From Natronomonas sp. (lineage in GTDB: Archaea > Halobacteriota > Halobacteria > Halobacteriales > Haloarculaceae), in the NCBI GenBank assembly GCA_007135435.1, contig SLIW01000566.1:1-5610 (forward strand): a DNA stretch of 5,610 nt, in the 5' to 3' direction. The notes below the pieces were generated by a model. The model had not been told where the DNA came from. It did not search any database and worked only from the letters and a program-made list of their open reading frames with translations. This document shows, one piece after another, positions 1-4,468 of this stretch. Within the stretch, counting starts at the first letter, position 1. Every line of letters starts with the position of its first letter. The position numbers and the translations under genes were made by a program.

Positions 1-113
1 AGGAGGGCTTGCGCCACGGCGGCGGTCAGGACGATCGTGTAGACCGCGGCACCGACGGCGACGGCTGCACGGTCGACCGCGAACGTCGGACGAGAGGACG
101 TCCTGGAGGGCAT
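1..113 (-). CDS. N-terminus of a membrane protein, cut by the window edge
   Basis: Reading leftward from an ATG at 113-111 gives an open frame of 37 codons that runs off the left edge. The N-terminus is short and polar (MPSRTSSRPTFAVDR). From about residue 16 it is followed by a strongly hydrophobic stretch rich in Ala, Val, Ile and Leu (AAVAVGAAVYTIVLT and on), which fits a first transmembrane helix or an uncleaved signal anchor. The Arg residues ahead of the helix suggest a cytoplasmic N-terminus. The start is supported by a TATA-like element about 27 nt upstream, as expected for a leaderless haloarchaeal transcript. Most codons end in G or C. Too little is present to name a family; it could be a small integral membrane protein or a transporter subunit. 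Confidence 0.55.
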   Translation of the reverse strand, partial: MPSRTSSRPTFAVDRAAVAVGAAVYTIVLTAAVAQAL

Positions 114-135
114 TGCGGGAACAGTTACGGTCGAC

Positions 136-154
136 GGTATATCGGTTCTTTGGA
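136..154 (-). promoter_or_regulatory. TATA-like promoter of the left-edge membrane gene
   Basis: On the minus strand the sequence reads CCAAAGAACCGATATACC. The GATATA core is centred about 27 nt before the ATG at 113, and an A-rich BRE-like AAAGAA lies just before it. This spacing puts the transcription start at or next to the start codon, so the gene is probably leaderless. No other AT-rich hexamer sits at that distance. Confidence 0.5.
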
Positions 155-353
155 TGGGCGTATTTGCGGGTAGAGCGTGGCCCATGTGCGCACCGATCGG
201 ACGCTCGACGGCGTGTCGAGGGAGCGTCCCACGCGGACCAACCGACAGTCGTGAACTCGAACGTGACCCGCCACGTCGATCCCTCAGGATCTGGCAGGTC
301 AGTCACCCGAGATGGGGGTAACGAGCCACGGTGATCGCTTCTCGTCGAGGCGG

Positions 354-407
354 TCGGGTTCTCCCGAGGAATGGACGCGATCGGGTTCTCTCGAGTAACG
401 GACGCCA
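354..407. repeat. 27-bp imperfect tandem duplication
   Basis: Copy 1 is 354-380 and copy 2 is 381-407, matching at 23 of 27 positions. Both share TCGGGTTCTC at the start and GGACGC near the end. A more decayed third copy with an indel may precede them around 335-350 (TCGCTTCTCGTCGAGG). The array ends just downstream of the grpB stop codon. No protein function is inferred. Confidence 0.6.
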
Positions 408-425
408 TTGGCCGACGGTCCTCCT

Positions 426-995
426 CTATCGGTCCAGGCTGGGAACGTCGACGTCCAACGTCAGGTCGTCGTCCTCACGTGCGACCACGAGGGCGCGGGC
501 GACGAAGTCGTCCTTCGCCTCCGAGTAGGACTCGAGGTCGTCGTGTTCGGCGACCAGCCGACGCTTCAGCCGTTCGTACTCGTCCCGGAGGTCGGGATCC
601 ACCCGGAGCACCTCCCGGGTGACGAAGCTCCGCCTCCACAGGTCGCTCGAGTGAGCGAACACGTGGACGTTGAACCGCTGTCCGTCGTGTTCGCGGTGGA
701 TCGGATGCCACTCCGCGGCGTTGACGAAACGCGTCCCGCCGAGCCCGTCGACGAGCGCGTCAGCGACGGACGCCACGACGTCGTCATCCACGACGACGTC
801 CACGTCCACGATGTCCTTGGCCGCCAGCCCTGGGACGGCCGTGGACCCCACGTGTTCGATCCGACGGCACTGGTCCACCAGGTCGCGCGAGCGGAGTTCG
901 TCCCGGATCCGCTCACGTTCGGCGAGGAAGCGTTCGCGCCAGACGTCGTATCGGGACGCCACGAGCTCGAGGGGCTCGTCTCGGGGATCGACCAT
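426..995 (-). CDS. GrpB/UPF0157-family protein (nucleotidyltransferase fold)
   Basis: The product is 189 residues, a normal length for the GrpB family (UPF0157, Pfam PF04229), whose members have a nucleotidyltransferase-superfamily fold and mostly no proven substrate. The diagnostic segment is EHVGSTAVPGLAAKD (residues 47-61) followed by IVDVDVVV (62-69). It holds the Gly-Ser pair (50-51) and the acidic D-x-x-D-x-D cluster (61, 64, 66) expected at the nucleotide/metal site. A later strand, NVHVF (109-113), and the C-terminal helix DPDLRDEYERLKRRL (133-147) also match the family. The start was set at the ATG at 995: MVDPRDEPLEL fits a GrpB N-terminus, and a T-rich TATA-like box lies about 27 nt upstream. 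A GTG at 1043 would add 16 residues (MSHHEEFSPRVPTLIT) but has less support. The protein is cytosolic and acidic. It appears monocistronic. The substrate is unknown. Confidence 0.9.
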   Translation of the reverse strand: MVDPRDEPLELVASRYDVWRERFLAERERIRDELRSRDLVDQCRRIEHVGSTAVPGLAAKDIVDVDVVVDDDVVASVADALVDGLGGTRFVNAAEWHPIHREHDGQRFNVHVFAHSSDLWRRSFVTREVLRVDPDLRDEYERLKRRLVAEHDDLESYSEAKDDFVARALVVAREDDDLTLDVDVPSLDR

Positions 996-1014
996 GGTGA
1001 TGAGGGTCGGAACG

Positions 1015-1032
1015 CGAGGAGAAAACTCCTCG
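1015..1032 (-). promoter_or_regulatory. TATA-like box of grpB inside a perfect 7-bp inverted repeat
   Basis: The arms CGAGGAG (1015-1021) and CTCCTCG (1026-1032) flank AAAA, which reads TTTT on the grpB strand. The T-rich centre (GTTTTC on the minus strand) lies about 27-29 nt before the ATG at 995, so it could be the TATA element of a leaderless transcript with the arms flanking it. If transcription instead starts before 1043, the same bases would form a hairpin in the leader or in the coding sequence. A regulator site overlapping the TATA box is an inference from the symmetry. Confidence 0.4.
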
Positions 1033-1277
1033 TGGTGGGACACCCGACAACGCGCCGGTGGCTACGCAGAAATCGAAATCGACGATGTTGGTGTTTCTGA
1101 GAGTCGAATCTGCCACACCGGGACCGGCGGTCGAGTCTCCATGGACGCTCTATATGGCCGTCAAAATCTACAATCCGGATCCACAATCCGCGTAATCCGT
1201 GTCCGCGTCCTCCGCTCGTCAGGCTCCGGGGTATCTCCACGACCGTAAAATCCATACGAACCGTCGTACTCGAAAAT

Positions 1278-1424
1278 CTACCGCCCGGGTCTCATCGACT
1301 TGCGGCGGCGTCCCGCAGCCTTGCGGCGATCCGCCTCTTCACGCAGTGCCTGGCGGTGTTCGTCCCACGTCGCGTACCGGGGTATCGGCGTCGCTCCAAC
1401 CGGAACTCGCTGTATCGAAGACAT
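1278..1424 (-). CDS. Candidate 48-residue, highly basic small protein
   Basis: An ATG at 1424-1422 opens a frame of 48 codons ending at TAG (1280-1278). I recognise no family. The N-terminus (MSSIQRVPVGATPIPRYAT) looks extended and contains Pro. Residues 20-35 (WDEHRQALREEADRRK) should form an amphipathic helix, followed by a very basic end (AAGRRRKSMRPGR). Counting residues gives 13 Arg/Lys against 5 Asp/Glu, the reverse of a normal acidic haloarchaeal protein, so nucleic-acid or ribonucleoprotein binding is possible; that is inference. There is no Cys, so it is not one of the small CPxCG zinc-finger proteins. Support for expression is a GAGG Shine-Dalgarno 7 nt before the ATG, a TTATTATTAAT promoter element about 35 nt upstream, and a short T-run just after the stop. 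Third positions are mostly G/C but less so than in neighbouring genes. It may instead be a relic or a chance frame. Confidence 0.4.
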   Translation of the reverse strand: MSSIQRVPVGATPIPRYATWDEHRQALREEADRRKAAGRRRKSMRPGR

Positions 1425-1431
1425 GATAATT

Positions 1432-1463
1432 CCTCACAGAGTATACGTCATCATTAATAATAA
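1432..1463 (-). promoter_or_regulatory. AT-rich promoter and Shine-Dalgarno site for the 48-residue gene
   Basis: On the minus strand, TTATTATTAATG (1463-1452) is the most TATA-like sequence in this part of the window, centred about 35 nt before the ATG at 1424. GAGG (1435-1432) follows with a 7-nt spacer to the start codon, which suits a short-leader transcript. The surrounding 1424-1500 stretch is markedly AT-rich compared with the rest of the window. The plus strand of the same stretch has no matching gene start. Confidence 0.4.
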
Positions 1464-1683
1464 GCATTTTGACAATTTGTGGGTGAATTTGTGCTTTCTA
1501 CACACACGTTTGGGGTACTTTGCGTATGCCTAGGCGTTGACCCGGTACAGCACCACCCCGGACACGTCTCCAGAATGCCCGCTCTCTTGGGTGGTGGCTC
1601 GGACAACCGGCTTTCGCCAGTCGCTGGTCAATCGGCAGTATAATGTGTGAGGGTGGCTTCGCCATGGGCATCGGACGTCGTGA

Positions 1684-1731
1684 TCCGGATACACTGCCGT
1701 ACCCTGGTCCGGATCCCCTGCCGAATATCGA
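1684..1731. repeat. 24-bp imperfect tandem duplication
   Basis: Copy 1 starts at 1684 (TCCGGATACACTGCCG) and copy 2 at 1708 (TCCGGATCCCCTGCCG), matching at 14 of the first 16 positions. The rest of each copy is diverged. On the plus strand it falls in a 31-codon frame (1664-1759), where it encodes DPDTLPYPG then PDPLPN. That frame has a TATAAT at 1639-1644, but only about 22 nt before the ATG, so it is not called as a gene. Confidence 0.5.
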
Positions 1732-1750
1732 CCGACGTGCGTCACACGCT

Positions 1751-1820
1751 ACTCGGTGATGGTCCACTGACTCGGTGATGGTCCACTGACTCGGTGATGG
1801 TCCACTGACTCGGTGATGGT
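1751..1820. repeat. 19-bp tandem array, about 3.7 copies
   Basis: The unit ACTCGGTGATGGTCCACTG occurs three times without a mismatch (1751-1769, 1770-1788, 1789-1807), followed by a partial fourth copy (1808-1820) that then diverges. The lack of mismatches points to recent amplification or conservation. There are no spacers, so it is not a CRISPR array. It lies about 95-165 nt upstream of the TATA box of the SRPBCC gene and could be a regulatory or iteron-like cluster, but nothing else supports an origin here. Confidence 0.9.
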
Positions 1821-1915
1821 ACCTGGAGAGAACGGTCGGGCGCCGGACGGTGTTCTGACGACGCAGATCGACCGTGATAGCACGGTTCACTATGTGTTTA
1901 TTATCACAGAAGTCC

Positions 1916-1924
1916 ATATATAAT
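1916..1924 (+). promoter_or_regulatory. TATA box upstream of the SRPBCC/membrane gene pair
   Basis: ATATATAAT at 1916-1924 is the strongest TATA-like element in the window. With usual archaeal spacing, transcription would start near 1945-1950, leaving a leader of about 65-70 nt before the ATG at 2015, so this unit is not leaderless. The leader contains a 5-bp inverted repeat with a 3-nt loop, GTCAG-CGA-CTGAC (1987-1999), shortly before the start codon. Confidence 0.5.
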
Positions 1925-2014
1925 ACAGTCAGCACTCACAGCGGCCGTTCTCCGTGACGACCCGGTCGATCCGAAGACGCTGTTCTGTCAGCGACTGACC
2001 CCAGAGTGATATCA

Positions 2015-2515
2015 ATGCCTACCTTCGAGCACACCATCGAGATTGCAGCGCCCGTCGACTACGTCTTCACGTGGGGATCGGACCCGATGAACTGGCAGCG
2101 ATCGACGCCAAGCCTGACCGACTTCGACGTCGTCGAGGAGACCGACGACGGCTTCCGCATGGACGCCACCTATCGGATGCTCGGTCGCTCCCTGGACGGC
2201 GAGATGGAGTTCGAGATCGTCGATCCCGACGCCCACACGGTCACCCGGTTCGAGAGCCCCGGGATGACCGGCGAGCTCCACTACCGCTACGAGGAGCACG
2301 ACGCCGGGACGACGGTCGTCCAGTCGGCGGACTACGAGTTCGGCGACTCGATCCTCGAGCGGGTGATCGAGCCCGTCGCGAAGCGGTACAACAAGCGGCA
2401 GTTCGAGAACTCCCTGCGGACCTCGAAGGAGCTCATCGAGGCGGAGTACGCGGCTGAATCGGACGGCGACGAGACGGAGGCCGAGGCCGAGACCGTCGCG
2501 GGAGGGATGCGTTGA
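2015..2515 (+). CDS. SRPBCC (START/Bet v1-like) family protein
   Basis: The product is 166 residues, typical of single-domain SRPBCC proteins, which bind hydrophobic ligands in a deep cavity (polyketide cyclase/dehydrase, CoxG and START-like relatives). The N-terminal strand and opening helix, FEHTIEIAAPVDYVFTWGSD (4-23) then PMNW (24-27), are the family hallmark. Alternating strands follow (FDVVEETDDGFRM, DGEMEFEIVD, HTVTRFE, GELHYRYEE, TTVVQSADYEF), then the long C-terminal helix VAKRYNKRQFENSLRTSKEL (121-140). The tail (145-166) is acidic and Ala/Glu-rich. The ATG at 2015 is preferred over the GTG at 2006, which adds only MIS. There is no strong Shine-Dalgarno site. It is cytosolic, with ligand unknown. 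It overlaps the following membrane-protein gene by 4 nt, so the two are probably cotranscribed and translationally coupled, which suggests a lipid- or hydrophobic-ligand role at the membrane. Confidence 0.88.
   Translation: MPTFEHTIEIAAPVDYVFTWGSDPMNWQRSTPSLTDFDVVEETDDGFRMDATYRMLGRSLDGEMEFEIVDPDAHTVTRFESPGMTGELHYRYEEHDAGTTVVQSADYEFGDSILERVIEPVAKRYNKRQFENSLRTSKELIEAEYAAESDGDETEAEAETVAGGMR
2501..2505 (+). promoter_or_regulatory. Shine-Dalgarno site that sets the TTG start of the membrane protein
   Basis: GGAGG lies inside the last codons of the SRPBCC gene and is followed by a 6-nt spacer to TTG at 2512-2514, which overlaps the TGA stop as TTGA. This is close to ideal spacing for internal initiation in an operon and supports the rare TTG start over in-frame GTG codons at 2560 and 2581. 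Confidence 0.6.
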
Positions 2516-3393
2516 ACGAGGTCACGACGGCTCCCGCGACGACGACCTCGACCTCGAACGTGACCTCGACCCCCACGTCGGTGTCGATCGGTGAGCGGGT
2601 CCGCCGGACCGCCGCCCGGGGCCGGATGCCCCTGTTCTACGTCGTCACGGCAGCGTTCCTGGCCTTCCTGGTGTTCGCGCTCAACGAGCCGATGCGGTTC
2701 GCCTACCTGGCGTGGACGACCGACTACGGGTTCCCCACCCACCGCGTCCACCACCTCATGATCGGCGCGCTCCTGACGATCATCGTCCTGAGCGTGGCCG
2801 TCCAGCTGTACCGGCCCGCCGAGCGCGTCGGTGCGTTCCTGTTCGGCGCGCTGGCGGTCGGCGTCCTGACGGCGATCACACTGATCGCCGACGGTATCGC
2901 GGCCGCGGGCGAGATGGCGATCTTCGTCGTCCCGCTCGCCATCATCGGCCTGTTGCACCCCGGACTCCGGGCGCTCGACCTGTCACGTGACCGGCTCGAC
3001 ACCCGCGTGCTCGCCCTCGGTCTCGTGGCTGCGGTGCCCCTGGTCGCCTTCGCGGCGGTGCAGCTGAACCTGCACCAGACGCTGACCAACGATCACGTCA
3101 CGTTCGGCCACTACGTCATGATGGCCGGAGGGGCCGTCACCATCGGTCTCGGGGCGCTCCTCGTGAGCCTCCGACCCATGGGCTGGCGCGCCCTCGCGTA
3201 CGGCGTGGCCGCGCTGGCGACACTCGTCGGCATCGCGTCGATCGTCTTCCCCGACCCCGCACAGGGCGTGAACTTCGGCGTCGCCGGTGGCGCGCTGGCG
3301 GTCCTCTGGGCCGTCTGCTTCGTCGCCGTCGCCGAATACGGCGCGCGGAGGACGGGCGGAACGGACCTCGAGGCCACCGACACGGCGGCCTGA
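2512..3393 (+). CDS. Eight-helix integral membrane protein of unknown function
   Basis: The product is 293 residues. After a Thr/Ser-rich N-terminus (2-26) and a basic segment (RVRRTAARGR, 29-38) come about eight hydrophobic helices: roughly 40-58, 81-100, 106-128, 134-150, 166-187, 200-220, 225-246 and 253-276. The C-terminus is short and polar. The basic segment before helix 1 predicts a cytoplasmic N-terminus, and an even helix count puts the C-terminus inside too. His residues cluster at two helix ends: THRVHH (76-81) before helix 2, and LHQTLTNDHVTFGHY (187-201) before helix 6. These could bind a metal or heme, but no known motif is recognised. Family unknown. The gene overlaps the SRPBCC gene by 4 nt, has a TTG start backed by a Shine-Dalgarno site, and ends at a T-run. 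If the true start is the GTG at 2560 or 2581, only the Thr-rich tail is lost. Confidence 0.85.
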   Translation: MNEVTTAPATTTSTSNVTSTPTSVSIGERVRRTAARGRMPLFYVVTAAFLAFLVFALNEPMRFAYLAWTTDYGFPTHRVHHLMIGALLTIIVLSVAVQLYRPAERVGAFLFGALAVGVLTAITLIADGIAAAGEMAIFVVPLAIIGLLHPGLRALDLSRDRLDTRVLALGLVAAVPLVAFAAVQLNLHQTLTNDHVTFGHYVMMAGGAVTIGLGALLVSLRPMGWRALAYGVAALATLVGIASIVFPDPAQGVNFGVAGGALAVLWAVCFVAVAEYGARRTGGTDLEATDTAA

Positions 3394-3412
3394 GGAGGAC
3401 GGACGGTTTTTT
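3394..3412 (+). terminator. T-run terminator after the SRPBCC/membrane pair
   Basis: Six consecutive T residues (3407-3412) occur 14 nt after the stop codon, preceded by a GGAGGACGGACGG stretch with no clear stem. Archaeal RNA polymerase terminates at such U-runs without needing a hairpin, so this is a likely end for the two-gene transcript. Confidence 0.6.
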
Positions 3413-3480
3413 CGTACGCGATAGCGGTCAAGTGGGTCGTGCAGCGAGTGCCGCGGGGCCAGTGGTCGCCGGCCCACCGA

Positions 3481-3500
3481 GTGCACCCTCGTGCGTTTTT
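3481..3500 (+). terminator. Possible second terminator: small stem plus T-run
   Basis: GTGCAC and GTGCGT can pair around the CCTC loop (four Watson-Crick and two G-U pairs) and are followed directly by TTTTT (3496-3500). It may be a back-up terminator for the upstream pair, about 90 nt after its first T-run. The short stem makes this uncertain. Confidence 0.3.
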
Positions 3501-3520
3501 CAGATGTCACCGACGAATCT

Positions 3521-3596
3521 GGGTCTCCCCGTCCTGTCTGGGTCTCTCCGTCCTGTCTGGGTCTCCCCGTACTGTCTGGCCTCTCCCCGGCGTGTC
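3521..3596. repeat. 19-bp pyrimidine-rich tandem array, about four copies
   Basis: The unit is GGGTCTCCCCGTCCTGTCT. Copies lie at 3521-3539, 3540-3558 (one mismatch), 3559-3577 (one mismatch) and a decayed copy at 3578-3596. The plus strand is strongly T/C-biased outside the leading GGG. It has the same period as the array at 1751-1820 but an unrelated sequence. It lies upstream of the promoter of the flavin-binding-like gene. Frames reading through it in front of that gene give Cys-, Pro- and Ser-rich sequence and are not coding. Confidence 0.85.
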
Positions 3597-3648
3597 GCGG
3601 ATCTCCAAGAAGTGTCCAGGAACCACCCGGAATCCCTGGGGCCTGCTG

Positions 3649-3656
3649 TTTTCTAC
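3649..3656 (+). promoter_or_regulatory. TATA-like box of the flavin split-barrel gene
   Basis: TTTTCTAC is centred about 26 nt before the ATG at 3679, the spacing expected for a leaderless haloarchaeal transcript. It resembles the GTTTTCT box at the same distance before grpB. This supports starting the gene at 3679 and not at upstream in-frame codons. Confidence 0.5.
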
Positions 3657-3678
3657 CTGGCCCCCGAAACGACGGTGT

Positions 3679-4140
3679 ATGGCCAGACTCTTGGGCGCCT
3701 GGGACACCGAGCGACTCGAGGCGTTCTTGACGGAGACGACCATCCCGGTCAGGATCGCGACCCATCGAGGAGACGGATCACTGTGGATGGTGACGCTGTG
3801 GTACCGGTATCGGGACGGATCGTTCGACTGTGCCACCTGGGCCGACGCGGACATCGTCCGGTTCCTGGAGAACGACTCGGAGGTGGCGTTCGACATCTCG
3901 ACGAACGACCCGCCGTACCGGGGCGTCCGGGGGAACGGGACGGCGGCCATGTCACCCGACGACGACAAGGTAGTCCTCCGATCACTCATCGAGCGGTACC
4001 TCGGGGGGACCGACTCCTCCCTGGCGGAATGGCTCCTCGCCGACGATCGCGAGGAGGTCCACATCCGGATCCAGCCGGAGTCGATGTACAGCTGGGACTA
4101 CGCTGATCGCATGGGCGGGGACGCCGACGGGTCGACCTGA
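3679..4140 (+). CDS. Pyridoxamine 5'-phosphate oxidase-like (FMN-binding split-barrel) protein
   Basis: The product is 153 residues, typical of single-domain split-barrel flavoproteins of the PPOX-like family; these bind FMN or F420 and reduce or oxidise small substrates. The first barrel strands are IPVRIATHRGDGSLWMVTLWYRY, residues 22-44, with the family's substrate-side strand pair around a GDG turn. They are followed by GSFDCATWADADIVRFLEND (47-66) and the strand VAFDIS (69-74). NDPPYRGVRGNGTA (76-89) matches the loop-plus-strand segment often seen in haloarchaeal members. A helical region (DDKVVLRSLIERYLG, 95-109) and a last strand, EEVHIRIQPESMYSWDY (125-141), close the domain. An upstream extension to 3439 would add about 80 Pro/Cys/Arg-rich residues across the 19-bp array and is rejected. 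The gene seems to stand alone. No vitamin B6 or F420 pathway gene is near, so the true substrate is open. Confidence 0.82.
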   Translation: MARLLGAWDTERLEAFLTETTIPVRIATHRGDGSLWMVTLWYRYRDGSFDCATWADADIVRFLENDSEVAFDISTNDPPYRGVRGNGTAAMSPDDDKVVLRSLIERYLGGTDSSLAEWLLADDREEVHIRIQPESMYSWDYADRMGGDADGST

Positions 4141-4211
4141 CGGGGGTCGACCTGGTGGGAGTTGGTCTGGTGGGAGTTGGTCTGGTGGGAGTTGGTCTGG
4201 TGGGAGTCGGC
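4137..4211. repeat. 15-bp G/T-rich tandem array at the 3' end of the flavin split-barrel gene
   Basis: The unit CTGGTGGGAGTTGGT occurs three times exactly (4152-4166, 4167-4181, 4182-4196), then once with two changes (4197-4211). A decayed copy with the same 15-bp register precedes them (4137-4151) and overlaps the stop codon of the flavin split-barrel gene; GGGTCGACCTG at 4129-4139 recurs at 4144-4154. The plus strand is rich in G-tracts (GG, GGG, GG), which could form a two-quartet G-quadruplex in DNA or in the transcript's 3' end. There are no spacers. Confidence 0.85.
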
Positions 4212-4393
4212 GTCCTCGTATCGGATGCGAAGCGGATTTCGGTGACATGATCTTCGGTAACATATGACGATCGTTAGTGGACCAATACCCCCGAAGCAGC
4301 CGACTACCGGTGCAAACGGCATCAGGCCGATACGTCCAGGACTGAATCCACAGAAATAAGACATGAGTACACCCCGACGATTCCCGAAGTAAG

Positions 4394-4408
4394 GTCACGG
4401 ACGGTGAC
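4394..4408. promoter_or_regulatory. Inverted repeat upstream of the DUF4397 promoter
   Basis: GTCAC and GTGAC arms are separated by five bases (GGACG) and centred about 68 nt before the ATG at 4469, upstream of the TATA-like box. The position and symmetry fit an operator for a dimeric regulator, but five-base arms arise by chance often. Confidence 0.2.
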
Positions 4409-4435
4409 ACGAGTGCTATTGAACGGTCTGGGGGT

Positions 4436-4442
4436 GTTTACC
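4436..4442 (+). promoter_or_regulatory. TATA-like box of the DUF4397 gene
   Basis: GTTTACC is centred about 30 nt before the ATG at 4469, so transcription would start within a few bases of the start codon. A second T-rich element, TTTATC (4455-4460), is too close to serve this start. No Shine-Dalgarno sequence precedes the ATG, consistent with a leaderless or near-leaderless message. Confidence 0.4.
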
Positions 4443-4468
4443 TTCTCGAAGCTGTTTATCATGTTGGA

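Larger units (their letters stand above)
114..425. other. Gene-poor stretch between two leftward genes
   Basis: This 312-base stretch holds the promoter of the left-edge gene and a 27-bp tandem duplication. Open frames here encode Arg- and Ser-rich sequences unlike haloarchaeal proteins and have no family signature. I see no T-run terminator for grpB on the minus strand. The longest repeat-containing frame, 312-398 on the plus strand (28 residues), gains its periodicity only because 27 is a multiple of three, and is not called as a gene. Confidence 0.5.
1425..2014. other. 590-base gene-poor region with repeats and possible gene debris
   Basis: From left to right this holds an AT-rich island (1424-1500), coding-like sequence broken between two minus-strand frames (about 1530-1740), a 24-bp duplication (1684-1731), a 19-bp tandem array (1751-1820), and the TATA box and leader of the SRPBCC gene. 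A minus-strand frame across 1498-1935 translates to a basic, low-complexity sequence generated partly by the repeats, and I do not accept it as a gene. No insertion-sequence ends or target-site duplications were recognised. Confidence 0.5.
4141..4468. other. Gene-poor stretch before the DUF4397 gene
   Basis: Besides the 15-bp array, this 328-base stretch has a small inverted repeat (4394-4408) and the promoter of the DUF4397 gene. A minus-strand frame from an ATG at 4364 down to 4098 encodes 88 residues with a hydrophobic N-terminus (GRIGLMPFAPVVGCFGGIG) and four SHQT(N/V) repeats produced by the 15-bp array. It runs antisense into the flavin split-barrel gene, is not acidic, and has only a weak promoter candidate, so it is not called as a gene. 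No T-run terminator follows the flavin split-barrel gene. Confidence 0.45.

Noticed and set aside
996..1043. GTG start at 1043 for grpB, adding 16 residues
   Set aside because: The ATG at 995 gives a family-like N-terminus and lies the right distance from a TATA-like box. The extension crosses the inverted repeat.
408..1100. A 230-residue plus-strand open frame over grpB
   Set aside because: The minus-strand frame has clear GrpB family motifs and a promoter; the plus-strand frame has no family signature.
1751..1820. CRISPR array
   Set aside because: The copies are directly abutting without spacers, and no cas genes are present.
1498..1935. 145-residue minus-strand frame across the repeat region
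   Set aside because: The product is basic, not acidic, part of it is generated by the 19-bp repeats, and it shows no family motif.
3439..3678. N-terminal extension of the flavin split-barrel gene to 3439
   Set aside because: It would translate the 19-bp array into Pro/Cys/Arg-rich sequence; the domain and a leaderless promoter both point to 3679.
1172..4076. Recurring ATCCGGATCCA-type sequence (about 1172, 1684, 1708, 4065)
   Set aside because: TCCGGATC-like strings are common in GC-rich haloarchaeal DNA, one copy is in coding sequence, and two are explained by the 24-bp duplication.
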